From the NCBI GenBank assembly GCA_016711325.1, contig JADJTH010000008.1:1-64000 (forward strand): a stretch of 64,000 nucleotides of DNA, given 5' to 3'. The notes under the pieces were generated by a model. It saw nothing but the letters and a program-made list of their open reading frames with translations. It made no database searches and was not told the origin of the DNA. This stretch comes from Nigerium sp. (lineage in GTDB: Bacteria; Actinomycetota; Actinomycetes; Propionibacteriales; Propionibacteriaceae). Each line of letters starts with the position of its first letter. Position 1 is the stretch's first letter. Made by a program: the position numbers and the translations under genes. Shown here in pieces: positions 8,982-16,650 of the stretch.

Positions 8982-10951
8982 TAGTCCTCACCTGCGATCT
9001 CGGCGATGAGGTTGTCGGTCTCGGCTTCGAGGGCGCGGATGTCGGCCTGGATCTCGGCGAGGGTGCGCATCGGGGTGGGCTTGTAGAAGTGGCGGGTGAA
9101 GGAGATTTCGTAGCCGATCTTCGTCTTGGTCTCGTCGATCCACGCATCGGGCGCGTATGGCTCGACTTCGCGACGGAAGAAGGCCTCGATGCCGTCGGCA
9201 TACTCGCCGGCCGGTTCGGTCAGTGGCACTTGTTCGGTGTCGCGCAGCTCGGTGTCGGGCTCGTACTCGACTACGCGAACTCGTCCGTCGATGATCGCCT
9301 CGTATCGCCCGTACAAGGGGTCGGGCGTTGCGGCGTAGGGCAGCACCTTCTTGATGATCGGCGGTGCTGACTCGTCGCGCACGCCGTCTTCTTTGAGTTG
9401 CTTGATCTCGGGGGCCTTGTAGACGCGGCCTTCCTCCACGCCCGCGATACGCAGTGGGCGCTCGACGGTGATCTTGGAGTGGCCGAAATCGACGCCGTCG
9501 AAGACCTTCGAGTGGTCGGGGTCGCCTGCCTGGTCGAAGGCTTCATAGGTGGCGAGCACGCGATCCGCGTCCGCGTCGCTGATCTCGACACCCTTTTCGC
9601 CGAGATTCTTGCGCAGAGGGGTGGACCAGCCGGTGGCGTCGATGAGCTGCACCTTGCCCTTGCGGCGCTCTTCCTTGCGGTTGGAGATCACCCATACGTA
9701 GGTGGCGATGCCGGTGTTGTAGAACATCTTGAGCGGCAGGGCGACGATGGCTTCGAGCCAGTCGTTCTCGATGATCCAGCGACGGAAGTTGCTCTCGCCT
9801 TGACCGGCGTCGCCGGTGAACAGCGAGGAGCCGTTGTGTACCGATGCGATGCGTGAACCGAGAGCTGTGCCTTGCTTCATCTTGGAGATGAGGTTTGCGA
9901 GGAACATCAGCTGGCCGTCGCTGCTTCGGGTGACCAGCGAGTAGTCGGGGTCGCCGTCGTGGGTGACGATGAAGCGGGGGTCGATGATCTTCTTCGCCCC
10001 GCCCAAGCGATCCTGGTCGGTCTTCCAGCTCTTGCCGTAGGGCGGGTTGGAGAGCATGAAGTCGAACTCTTCGCCCGCGAAGGCATCGTTCGACAGGGTC
10101 GACCATTCGGGGCCGCCGACGATGTTGTCGGCCGCCATCCCTTCGCCTTTGAGGATCAGGTCTGCCTTGGCGATCGCGTAGGTCTCGGCGTTGATCTCCT
10201 GCCCATACAAGTGGGTGGAGACCTTCTTCCCGGCGGGAGCGGTGAGGTGCTTGAGGGTTTCCTCTGCGACGGTGAGCATGCCGCCGGTTCCCATTGCCCC
10301 GTCGTACAGACGGTAGGTGCCTGAGGGGATCACCTCGGCGATGGGCTCGAACATCAGTCGGGTCATGAGGCGCACCGCGTCACGAGGGGTCCAGTGCTCT
10401 CCGGCCTCTTCGTTGTTCTCCTCGTTGAAGCGGCGCACGAGCTCTTCGAAGACCGTACCCATCCCGTGGTTGTCCAAGCCTGCGGGCGAGAGGTCGAGGT
10501 CGGGCGAGAGGAACTTCTCGATCAGCGCCCCGAGCGCGTCAGCCTTCGTGAGGCGCGGGAGCTGGTTGCGGAACTCGAAGTTGTCGATGATCTCCTGCAC
10601 ATTGGGCGAGAAGCCATCGAGGTAAACTCCGAAGTTCTGCCGGAGCCTGGTGGCATTCGTCGCAGCACGTAGGGTCTTGAGCGTGAAGCCGGACGTGTTG
10701 TAGAAGTCCTGCTTCGCGGCGTCCCGCAGCGGGGCGTCTTGGTCGACGATCCCTGCCTGATCGAGAGTCTTCTTCATCGCGAGGACTGCGTCTTGAGTGG
10801 GTTCGAGCACACTGTCGAGGCGGCGCAGCACGGTGAACGGCAGGATCACGTCGCGGTACTTGCCGCGCACGTAGAGGTCTCGAAGCACGTCGTCGGCGAT
10901 GCTCCAGATCAGCGCGACGAGGCGAGCGTGGTTGATGGAGTTCTGCGGCAA
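8981..10951 (-). CDS. hsdM: Type I N6-adenine DNA methyltransferase HsdM
   Basis: 656 residues. A helical HsdM N-terminal domain (about 10-150) precedes the methyltransferase core with the SAM-binding motif YDGAMGTGGM (216-225) and catalytic NPPY (302-305), then a long C-terminal region. With HsdS it methylates adenine in the recognised site and protects host DNA. Motifs look intact, so with hsdR broken the locus may now be a methylation-only system. It is first in the minus-strand block; 165 bases separate it from the zinc-ribbon gene upstream. Confidence 0.93.
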   Translation of the reverse strand: MPQNSINHARLVALIWSIADDVLRDLYVRGKYRDVILPFTVLRRLDSVLEPTQDAVLAMKKTLDQAGIVDQDAPLRDAAKQDFYNTSGFTLKTLRAATNATRLRQNFGVYLDGFSPNVQEIIDNFEFRNQLPRLTKADALGALIEKFLSPDLDLSPAGLDNHGMGTVFEELVRRFNEENNEEAGEHWTPRDAVRLMTRLMFEPIAEVIPSGTYRLYDGAMGTGGMLTVAEETLKHLTAPAGKKVSTHLYGQEINAETYAIAKADLILKGEGMAADNIVGGPEWSTLSNDAFAGEEFDFMLSNPPYGKSWKTDQDRLGGAKKIIDPRFIVTHDGDPDYSLVTRSSDGQLMFLANLISKMKQGTALGSRIASVHNGSSLFTGDAGQGESNFRRWIIENDWLEAIVALPLKMFYNTGIATYVWVISNRKEERRKGKVQLIDATGWSTPLRKNLGEKGVEISDADADRVLATYEAFDQAGDPDHSKVFDGVDFGHSKITVERPLRIAGVEEGRVYKAPEIKQLKEDGVRDESAPPIIKKVLPYAATPDPLYGRYEAIIDGRVRVVEYEPDTELRDTEQVPLTEPAGEYADGIEAFFRREVEPYAPDAWIDETKTKIGYEISFTRHFYKPTPMRTLAEIQADIRALEAETDNLIAEIAGED

Positions 10952-11116
10952 CGCATGTCCTTCGAGTCGTGCTTCGGGTGTCCGGTCACGGGGCGCGGTG
11001 AACCGTCTGCACGCAGATCACACTGGAACCGATGGCTTCGCTCCCCACGGATGACGATAGGCGCCACCGCTGACATTCTCTCAGAGGGTCGCGCCCGAGA
11101 CGGGGATCGTCGAGAA

Positions 11117-11830
11117 CTACGGAGGGCCGGCGGCTGCCCGCTCTACGAGTGCGGCATGGAGCGCTTGGACGTGATACGAGAGCTTCCCGAACCTCGGCTG
11201 GTCAGGGTCGTAGGCCCTGCGGCTGCGGTCTCGCACGAGGGCTGTGAGTGTCCAGATCACTGAGACCATGAGGTCGTCGTCCGCCAGGACTGCCTTGATG
11301 CAGTCACTTCTGGGGTGGGGCACCTCGATGCGTCGCTCCCGCACCTCCGTGACGAGTCTCTCTACGACCTGCACCTTGACGGCGCCGTCGCGGTGGGCGC
11401 GGCGGTCTTCGTAGGCGGCCTTGCGGCAGGCGGGCGTGCAGTACAGGCGCGGTCTGCCTGTGAGCTTCACTTCTTTGAGCTTGGTGCCGCATCTGGCGCA
11501 GGTGGTTGGCAGTTCGACTCTGCGTTCGACGCGGACGGTTCGGTCGCGACGACGCTGCTCCGCCTGCTCGCGTTCGCGGCGTCGCTGATTCTTGTTGGCG
11601 TTGAGCTCGCTGAGCAGCACGATCACGCGCTTGTGCTCCGCCCGTGCGCTCGGGTCGGGCTCGTCGCGATCGGCCGCGGCGAGCTTCTTGAGTACACGCT
11701 TGTTGAGGGTCGGGAGTGCCGCGGTGGCTTCCAGCAACTCGGCATCGTCGCCCGATTCGAGAGCGGCGACCCAGCGGGAGTAGCGACCGTTGAAGTCGGT
11801 CGCTGCGGGGTCGTAGCGTTTGGTGGCCAT
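11117..11830 (-). CDS. Hypothetical protein with a C4 zinc-ribbon
   Basis: 237 residues, not recognised as a named family. Residues about 1-105 are charged and helical, with an Arg/Glu/Gln-rich stretch likely to form a coiled coil. Next comes a CxxC...CxxxC zinc-ribbon (CARCGTKLKEVKL, RPRLYCTPACRKAAYEDRR) like those in phage or mobile-element proteins, then a helical C-terminus. It has the strand and position of a first gene of the restriction operon. A DNA-binding role is plausible but not shown. Its start lies beside an inverted repeat facing the recombinase genes. Confidence 0.6.
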   Translation of the reverse strand: MATKRYDPAATDFNGRYSRWVAALESGDDAELLEATAALPTLNKRVLKKLAAADRDEPDPSARAEHKRVIVLLSELNANKNQRRREREQAEQRRRDRTVRVERRVELPTTCARCGTKLKEVKLTGRPRLYCTPACRKAAYEDRRAHRDGAVKVQVVERLVTEVRERRIEVPHPRSDCIKAVLADDDLMVSVIWTLTALVRDRSRRAYDPDQPRFGKLSYHVQALHAALVERAAAGPP

Positions 11831-11846
11831 GTTCTACGGTACGTCT

Positions 11847-11874
11847 GTTTCGTCACCGACGTAAGTGACGAAAC
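11847..11874. promoter_or_regulatory. Palindrome in the divergent region before the zinc-ribbon gene
   Basis: Perfect 10-bp inverted repeat GTTTCGTCAC / GTGACGAAAC with an 8-base spacer, starting 16 bases upstream of the minus-strand zinc-ribbon ATG and before the plus-strand recombinase genes. Position and symmetry suit an operator controlling one or both directions. No T-run follows, which argues against a terminator. Confidence 0.5.
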
Positions 11875-11964
11875 CGCGACCTGCAAGATGCGTGTGACCT
11901 CAAAGTGGAGACGGGTGGACGGGCGAAAGTGTGCATCGTACGAAGGGCAGTGCACCTGTCTGGC

Positions 11965-12144
11965 ATGCGAGGCGACGATCGGAAACTGAGGCTGCGAGTG
12001 ACGCGGCGCGATGAGCCTGACCTCGGCAAGTTGATCGAGTGGGTGCTGGGCATCGCGGACGCTCGTCACCGCGCTCGGGTGAACGGCGATCCCGACCCCT
12101 ACGGGCTCCCGCCGCCTGACGACCTGCCGCCTGCGCTTCACTGA
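11965..12144 (+). CDS. Small basic protein preceding the recombinase
   Basis: About 59 residues (RKLRLRVTRRDEPDLGKLIEWVLGIADARHRAR, then a Pro-rich tail). Short proteins of this look commonly precede large serine recombinases in actinobacterial integrative elements, but no function is known. The start is uncertain: no clear ribosome site is seen, and in-frame GTG codons lie at 11905, 11929 and 11950. It ends 70 bases before the recombinase ATG and is probably cotranscribed with it. Confidence 0.5.
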   Translation: MRGDDRKLRLRVTRRDEPDLGKLIEWVLGIADARHRARVNGDPDPYGLPPPDDLPPALH

Positions 12145-12214
12145 GCTCTTTGGTTTGTCAGGGGTGCGCGAGAGGATCAACACCAAGGAGCACCCCGGCG
12201 CAAGGAGGCCCATC

Positions 12215-13996
12215 ATGAGCACCGCGACACTCGACACCACGACGTCCGAGGAGGCCGCCGAGGTCCCCCTGCTGCTCGCGGTGTCCTACCTGCGGGTCTC
12301 GACGCGAGAGCAGGCCGAGCGTGGCGGCACCGAGGAAGGCTTCTCGATTCCGGCGCAGCGGGAGGCGAACGCTCGGAAGGCCGACGAACTGGGCGCGCGG
12401 ATCGTGCGCGAGTTCATCGACGCCGGAGAGTCCGCACGCTCGGCGGATCGTGACGGGTTGCAGGACATGCTGGCGTTCATCGCGGCGTCACGGGTGCAGT
12501 TCTGTCTCGTGCATAAGCTCGACCGGCTCGCCCGCAACCGGGCCGACGACGTGAAGATTCACGAAGCGCTCATCAGCGCCGGGGTCACCCTCGTCTCCGC
12601 CACCGAGTCGATCGATCAGACGCCTTCGGGGATGCTCGTCCACGGCATCATGTCCTCCATCGCGGAGTTCTACAGCCGCAACCTCGCCACGGAAGTCACC
12701 AAGGGGCTGACGCAGAAAGTCGCCCAAGGCGGCACCCCCGGTCGCGCTCCCATCGGCTACCTCAACGTCCGCCAGACTGACGACCAAGGCCGCGAGATAC
12801 GCACCGTCGAGGTTGATCCCGAACGCGCCCCGCTCATCGCGTGGGCGTTCGAGCAGTACGCGGGCGGGGAGACCTCCGTGACTGCGCTGCTGCGCGATCT
12901 CACCGCGCGAGGCCTGCTGTCCGTGCCGTCGCCGAAGCGTCCATCCAGCCCGCTGGGGAAGAATGCCCTCTACCGGGTGTTGACGAACCCGTACTACGCG
13001 GGCGTGATCCGATATAAGGGCGCGCTGCATCCCGGCGCGCACGAGCCCATCGTGGAACCAGCACTCTTCGACCAGGTGCAATCACTGCTGAAGGCGCGCA
13101 ACGCGCACGCAACCCGGCACGTTCAGCACGCGCACCATCTGAAGGGCCTGCTGTACTGCGGTAACTGCGGGTCGAGGATGCTGCTGGACTTCGCCACCAA
13201 CCCGCGCGGCACGACCTACGCCTACTTCGTCTGCTCCGGCAGAGCAGCGAAGAAGACCACCTGCACCCGACGGGCGGTGCCTGTTCAGGTTGCGGAACGT
13301 CTGGTTGAGGACTCCTACGCGAGCATCACGATCAGCGAAGACGACTACCGCCACCTCGCTGCAGAGGTTGACGCAGCTTTCGACAAGCGATCTGCTGGCC
13401 GCGATCAGGAGTTCGCCGACCTCACCGCGAACCGGGCACGCCTGGAAGCTGAGAGCGACAAGCTCCTCACCGCGCACTTCGCCGATGCCATCGACCTGCC
13501 AACGCTCAAGCGGCACCAAGACCGCATCCGAGCCGGGCTCACAGACATCGAGCACCGACTCAGCGAGCACCACGAGCAGCACGTCGGCGGGCGGGCGTTC
13601 CTCCACGACAGCCTGCGGCTCCTCACCGACGCTCACCACGCCTATGCCCACTCCGATGACGGGAGCAGGAGGCTGGCGAACCAAGCGTTCTACTCGCGGT
13701 TGGAAATCACTGAGGACGAGGAGCTACGCCCGCGCCTCGCGGAACCGTTCGCGACCATCGTCCGTGAGACGACACAGGGTAAGGAAGCCGAACGGGAACA
13801 CTCCACATCTTCCGCGGTCGCGTGTTCCCGTAAGACACTTTGGGGTGGCCAGGACCGGGGTCGAACCGGTGACCTTCCACTTTTCAGGCGGACGCTCGTA
13901 CCAACTGAGCTACCTGGCCGGTTGCCCTTTGACAAGGACAGCGACCCCGACGGGACTCGAACCCGCGACCTCCGCCGTGACAGGGCGGCGCGCTAA
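12215..13996 (+). CDS. Large serine recombinase, C-terminus running into tRNA antisense
   Basis: 593 residues from an ATG with AAGGAGG seven bases upstream. The resolvase catalytic domain has SYLRVSTREQ (likely catalytic Ser29) and KLDRLARNRADD. A recombinase domain follows (NPYYAGVIRYKG), then a zinc ribbon (LLYCGNCGSRM ... VCSGR) and a coiled coil (about 385-450). It integrates or excises an element. From about residue 544 the frame is the antisense of tRNA-Phe and then tRNA-Asp (DGTRTRDLRRDRAAR), stopping inside tRNA-Asp. The native stop therefore seems lost, probably because the element joined the chromosome here. The catalytic part appears intact. Confidence 0.85.
   Translation: MSTATLDTTTSEEAAEVPLLLAVSYLRVSTREQAERGGTEEGFSIPAQREANARKADELGARIVREFIDAGESARSADRDGLQDMLAFIAASRVQFCLVHKLDRLARNRADDVKIHEALISAGVTLVSATESIDQTPSGMLVHGIMSSIAEFYSRNLATEVTKGLTQKVAQGGTPGRAPIGYLNVRQTDDQGREIRTVEVDPERAPLIAWAFEQYAGGETSVTALLRDLTARGLLSVPSPKRPSSPLGKNALYRVLTNPYYAGVIRYKGALHPGAHEPIVEPALFDQVQSLLKARNAHATRHVQHAHHLKGLLYCGNCGSRMLLDFATNPRGTTYAYFVCSGRAAKKTTCTRRAVPVQVAERLVEDSYASITISEDDYRHLAAEVDAAFDKRSAGRDQEFADLTANRARLEAESDKLLTAHFADAIDLPTLKRHQDRIRAGLTDIEHRLSEHHEQHVGGRAFLHDSLRLLTDAHHAYAHSDDGSRRLANQAFYSRLEITEDEELRPRLAEPFATIVRETTQGKEAEREHSTSSAVACSRKTLWGGQDRGRTGDLPLFRRTLVPTELPGRLPFDKDSDPDGTRTRDLRRDRAAR
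13792..13831. repeat. 40-bp imperfect palindrome next to tRNA-Phe
   Basis: Perfect 10-bp arms ACGGGAACAC / GTGTTCCCGT separated by 20 bases that include CCGCGG. It lies inside the recombinase 3' region and 14 bases beyond the tRNA-Phe 3' end. Its size and symmetry fit a serine-integrase attachment half-site pair; it could also be a weak terminator hairpin for the tRNA genes. Neither is proven. Confidence 0.4.
13846..13919 (-). tRNA. tRNA-Phe (GAA)
   Basis: 74-base cloverleaf: acceptor GGCCAGG/CCTGGCC, D-stem GCTC/GAGC, anticodon stem TCCGC/GTGGA with one G-U pair and loop CTGAAAA, T-arm ACCGG TTCGACC CCGGT, discriminator A. The 3' CCA is not encoded (ACCC). It lies 22 bases after tRNA-Asp on the same strand and marks the right edge of the accessory island. 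Confidence 0.96.
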
Positions 13997-14015
13997 CCAA
14001 CTGCGCTACGGGGCC
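13942..14015 (-). tRNA. tRNA-Asp (GTC)
   Basis: 74-base cloverleaf: acceptor GGCCCCG/CGGGGTC (one G-U), D-stem GCGC/GCGC, anticodon loop CTGTCAC, T-arm with GGTTCGAGTCC, discriminator G. It is cotranscribed with tRNA-Phe. The 228 bases between it and the ABC permease gene contain no gene I can support. Confidence 0.96.
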
Positions 14016-14243
14016 TTTGTGAAGGCCGCCACCCTCTCGGGCAGCTCGGAAAGCATAGCGTGAGCTCCGGACCGATGCGAAATCGGCGCCGAGGCGCCGT
14101 CCCGTTCTTCGTGCCCGCGGAGAAGCATGGGGTCACAGGGTGGCTGACGATGCGGCACCGCGTGGGCGCCCGCGGCGATGGTGAACGGTCGCGGTGGGCC
14201 TGCCGGCCGTGATCCTCCCCCATGCTCTGCCGCGCAGGTGGGG

Positions 14244-14879
14244 TCAGTGATCCTGGCGCTCGTAGATGCGCGCGGCGACCGGATAGGACGCCGCGAATGC
14301 GCCGACGCCCACCGCGAGGACACCCCAGGGCAGCCACGCGTGCTGAGCCGCGACGGAGACCGCGTCGCCGAGGGGGAGTAACCCGGGCGGGATCAGAACG
14401 ATCAGCGTCGAGGCCGCCAGCCCGACGAAGAGAAGGCCGAACGCCGCACCGCGGGCACCCCAGCGCACCGTCGCCGGCTGCTGGATGGCCATCACCACCA
14501 GGGTGACGCCGAGTGTCGCGGTGGCCGAGGAAAGGTCGGCGTCCGGTGTGCCGCGCATGGCATCCGCGGCGGCCCCAGTGAGGGTGCCGAGACCGACGAG
14601 AGCCGTGAGCGCGGCTGCCGACACCAGGTAGTGCGACCGAACGACGGTCCGGCGCCGCACGGGGAGCGTGCCGTACAGCAGGTTCAGCCGGCTGCTCTCG
14701 CCCATGCCGAACAGCGTGCTGCTGACGATCAGGCCGGCGACGGCGAACATGGGCGGCGCCATCTGAGGCCCCCACGCCACCACGTAGACCACCAAGAGAA
14801 GTGCGTACATCGGCAGGACGACCCGCAGCGACACCAGCGACCGGACGTCGAGGCTCAGCATCGGGGCGAGTTCAGACAT
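14244..14879 (-). CDS. ABC-2 type exporter permease
   Basis: 211 residues with about six hydrophobic segments and a short cytoplasmic loop (ESSRLNLLYGTLPVRRRTVVRSHYLVS) typical of ABC-2 permeases next to YtrA-type regulators. It forms the membrane channel for the ATPase encoded just upstream, whose stop it overlaps by 8 bases. The substrate is unknown; such GntR-ATPase-permease sets often answer cell-envelope stress or antimicrobial peptides. It is last in a three-gene operon. Confidence 0.82.
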   Translation of the reverse strand: MSELAPMLSLDVRSLVSLRVVLPMYALLLVVYVVAWGPQMAPPMFAVAGLIVSSTLFGMGESSRLNLLYGTLPVRRRTVVRSHYLVSAAALTALVGLGTLTGAAADAMRGTPDADLSSATATLGVTLVVMAIQQPATVRWGARGAAFGLLFVGLAASTLIVLIPPGLLPLGDAVSVAAQHAWLPWGVLAVGVGAFAASYPVAARIYERQDH

Positions 14880-15756
14880 CGCTGGGCTCCTTTCCCAAGT
14901 GGACGACGACCTGCTCGAGCGTGGGCGCCTCCGCGAGGGTGCCGCGTCCGAGGCAGGTGGTGTGATCAGTGGCCATGAGCCCTTCCCAACCGGCGCCGTG
15001 CTCGCGCAGCCCCAGCACGAACGGGCGCAGCTCGGCGTCCAACTCGGCGGCCGGGCCTCGGACGATCCGGTAGCCGTCGAGCAGTTCGTCGCGGGTGGTC
15101 GCGCTGGCTACGCGGCCGGCTTGCAGCACGGTGACATAGTCGGCGACCTTCTCGAGGTCGGTGGTGAGGTGCGTCGAGAACAACACGGAGTGGCACTCGT
15201 CCGTCATGAACTCGGCGATCATCTCCAGCATCTCGCTGCGCGCGAGAGGGTCGAGGCCACTGGTCGGCTCGTCGAGGATGAGCAACTCGGCGCCATGGCT
15301 CAGCGCGACCGCGAACTGCAGGCGCATGCCCATGCCTCGGCTCAGCGCCTTGACCTTCTTGCCCGGATCGATGCCGGACCACGCCAGCAGTTCGGCGTAG
15401 CGGGCACCGTCCCAGGCGGGGTAGAACGGCGCGACGGCGCGTCCGACCTGGGTGGCGGTCCAGTCGGGGACGTACGCGGGCTGATCGAACACCACGCCGA
15501 TGCGTGTCTTGTCGATCAGGTGGACGCCCCCGTCGTCCGGGCGCACCAGTCCGAGGGCGATCTTGATCGCGGTGGTCTTGCCGGCGCCGTTCGCGCCGAC
15601 GAGTCCCATGACGTAACCGCGGGGGACGGTGAGGTCGAGCGGTCCGAGGGCGAATCCCATGGAGGGATGTCGCTTGCCCCGGGCGTAGCTCTTGGTGACG
15701 CCGCGCAGCTCGAGGGGGTCGGCGCCGGGTGTGGTCGAGGGTTCGGTATGCATCAC
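14872..15756 (-). CDS. ABC exporter ATP-binding protein
   Basis: 294 residues. Walker A GANGAGKTT (about 54-62), a degenerate signature LSRGMGMRLQFAVAL, Walker B ELLILDEPTSGLDP, and a switch His in FSTHL. It powers the ABC-2 permease downstream. Its ATG overlaps the GntR gene by 4 bases (ATGA), so the regulator, ATPase and permease are coupled. The C-terminal 70 residues form an extra domain common in this subgroup. Confidence 0.9.
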   Translation of the reverse strand: MMHTEPSTTPGADPLELRGVTKSYARGKRHPSMGFALGPLDLTVPRGYVMGLVGANGAGKTTAIKIALGLVRPDDGGVHLIDKTRIGVVFDQPAYVPDWTATQVGRAVAPFYPAWDGARYAELLAWSGIDPGKKVKALSRGMGMRLQFAVALSHGAELLILDEPTSGLDPLARSEMLEMIAEFMTDECHSVLFSTHLTTDLEKVADYVTVLQAGRVASATTRDELLDGYRIVRGPAAELDAELRPFVLGLREHGAGWEGLMATDHTTCLGRGTLAEAPTLEQVVVHLGKEPSDV

Positions 15757-16142
15757 TGCTCCTCGGAGTGATGGAGAAGGGAGTCGAGAACGTGGTGCAG
15801 GTCGTCGTCGCCGAGGCCGGCGAGGCGAGCCTTGTGGACGCCGTCGGCGAACGCCCGCTCGATCTCGCGCAGGATCTGCTCGCGGACGAGTGTGCTGTCG
15901 CGGGGCAGCGCATAGCTGCCCTTGCCGGGGACGTTCGTGATGAATCCCTCGGCGGCGAGGTCGGAGTAGGCCCGCGTGGTGGTGATGACGCTGACCTGGA
16001 GGTCGCGCGCGAGGCCGCGGATCGACGGCAGGGCCTCCCCTTCGGCGACGTCTCCGCGCAGGATCGCGCCCTTCAACTGGGCCTTGATCTGCTGGTAGAT
16101 CGGCACGCCGCCGGTGTTCGAGAGCACGATGTCGAGCGTCAC
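15753..16142 (-). CDS. GntR-family regulator, YtrA subfamily
   Basis: 129 residues from a GTG with AAGGGGG six bases upstream. The winged-helix domain (YQQIKAQLKGAILRGDVAEGEALPSIRGLARDLQVSVITTTRAYSDL) is followed by a short helical tail, the YtrA layout. It is first in the operon it probably represses; the perfect palindrome five bases upstream is the likely site of autorepression. Confidence 0.9.
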   Translation of the reverse strand: MTLDIVLSNTGGVPIYQQIKAQLKGAILRGDVAEGEALPSIRGLARDLQVSVITTTRAYSDLAAEGFITNVPGKGSYALPRDSTLVREQILREIERAFADGVHKARLAGLGDDDLHHVLDSLLHHSEEQ

Positions 16143-16146
16143 GGCA

Positions 16147-16185
16147 CCCCCTTACTGTCCATATTCACTATAGACAGTAAGGGGG
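16147..16185 (-). promoter_or_regulatory. Operator/promoter of the GntR-ABC operon
   Basis: Perfect inverted repeat with 13-bp arms (CCCCCTTACTGTC / GACAGTAAGGGGG) and a 13-base AT-rich spacer. The arm nearest the gene contains the GntR ribosome site AAGGGGG, and the spacer read on minus contains TATAGT, a good -10. Repressor bound here would cover both promoter and ribosome site. The repeat is observed; regulator identity is inferred from position. Confidence 0.8.
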
Positions 16186-16280
16186 AGTGCTGGCCAACCG
16201 CAAGCATCCGTCGGTCCCCGGCATGCACCGAGCGCACGCGCGGTCGAGAGCAGGTGGCAAGGCAGCGCCGGCAGACAAGA

Positions 16281-16310
16281 GAGCCCCTAGCCATCCATGG
16301 CTAGGGGCTC
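16281..16310 (-). terminator. Strong hairpin downstream of tRNA-Glu
   Basis: 14-bp perfect stem GAGCCCCTAGCCAT / ATGGCTAGGGGCTC with only two bases between the arms, six bases past the 3' end of tRNA-Glu. On the minus strand it is followed by TCTTGTCTG. This is a likely intrinsic terminator separating tRNA-Glu from the GntR operon. Confidence 0.75.
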
Positions 16311-16315
16311 GATGG

Positions 16316-16388
16316 CATCCCCAACGGGATTCGAACCCGTGTTGCCGCCGTGAAAGGGCGGAGTCCTGGGCCACTAGACGATGGGGAC
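16316..16388 (-). tRNA. tRNA-Glu (TTC)
   Basis: 73-base cloverleaf: acceptor GTCCCCA/TGGGGAT (G-U at the end), D-arm GTCTAGTGGCCCAGGAC, anticodon stem CCGCC/GGCGG with loop CTTTCAC, T-arm ACGGG TTCGAAT CCCGT, discriminator G. Same strand as tRNA-Asp and tRNA-Phe but separated from them by the GntR-ABC operon and its own terminator. Confidence 0.96.
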
Positions 16389-16446
16389 AAGACCGGAGAT
16401 CAGCATAGTGCACGCTGGTCGGGCGCCTCAAACCGTCGGTGGTCGA

Positions 16447-16650
16447 TCAGTTGCCGGACGCCTCGGCCCGGCCGGCGTCGATGGTCGCCTTGGCGCCGTC
16501 GAGCCATGACTGGCACAAGGCGGCCAGCTTCTCGCCGCGCTCCCACAGCGCCATCGACTCCGACAGCGGCACGCTGCCCGACTCGAGTTGGTGCACCACC
16601 TGGACCAGTTGCTCGCGTGCCGCCTCGTAGCTGAGTTGCTCGTCGCTCAT
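16447..16650 (-). CDS. xseB: Exodeoxyribonuclease VII small subunit
   Basis: 67 residues, the usual length: two helices with SYEAAREQLVQVVHQLESG and LSESMALWERGEKLAALCQSWL. It binds XseA to form the cytoplasmic nuclease that degrades single-stranded DNA from either end. Its ATG overlaps the xseA stop by 4 bases (ATGA). Confidence 0.95.
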   Translation of the reverse strand: MSDEQLSYEAAREQLVQVVHQLESGSVPLSESMALWERGEKLAALCQSWLDGAKATIDAGRAEASGN

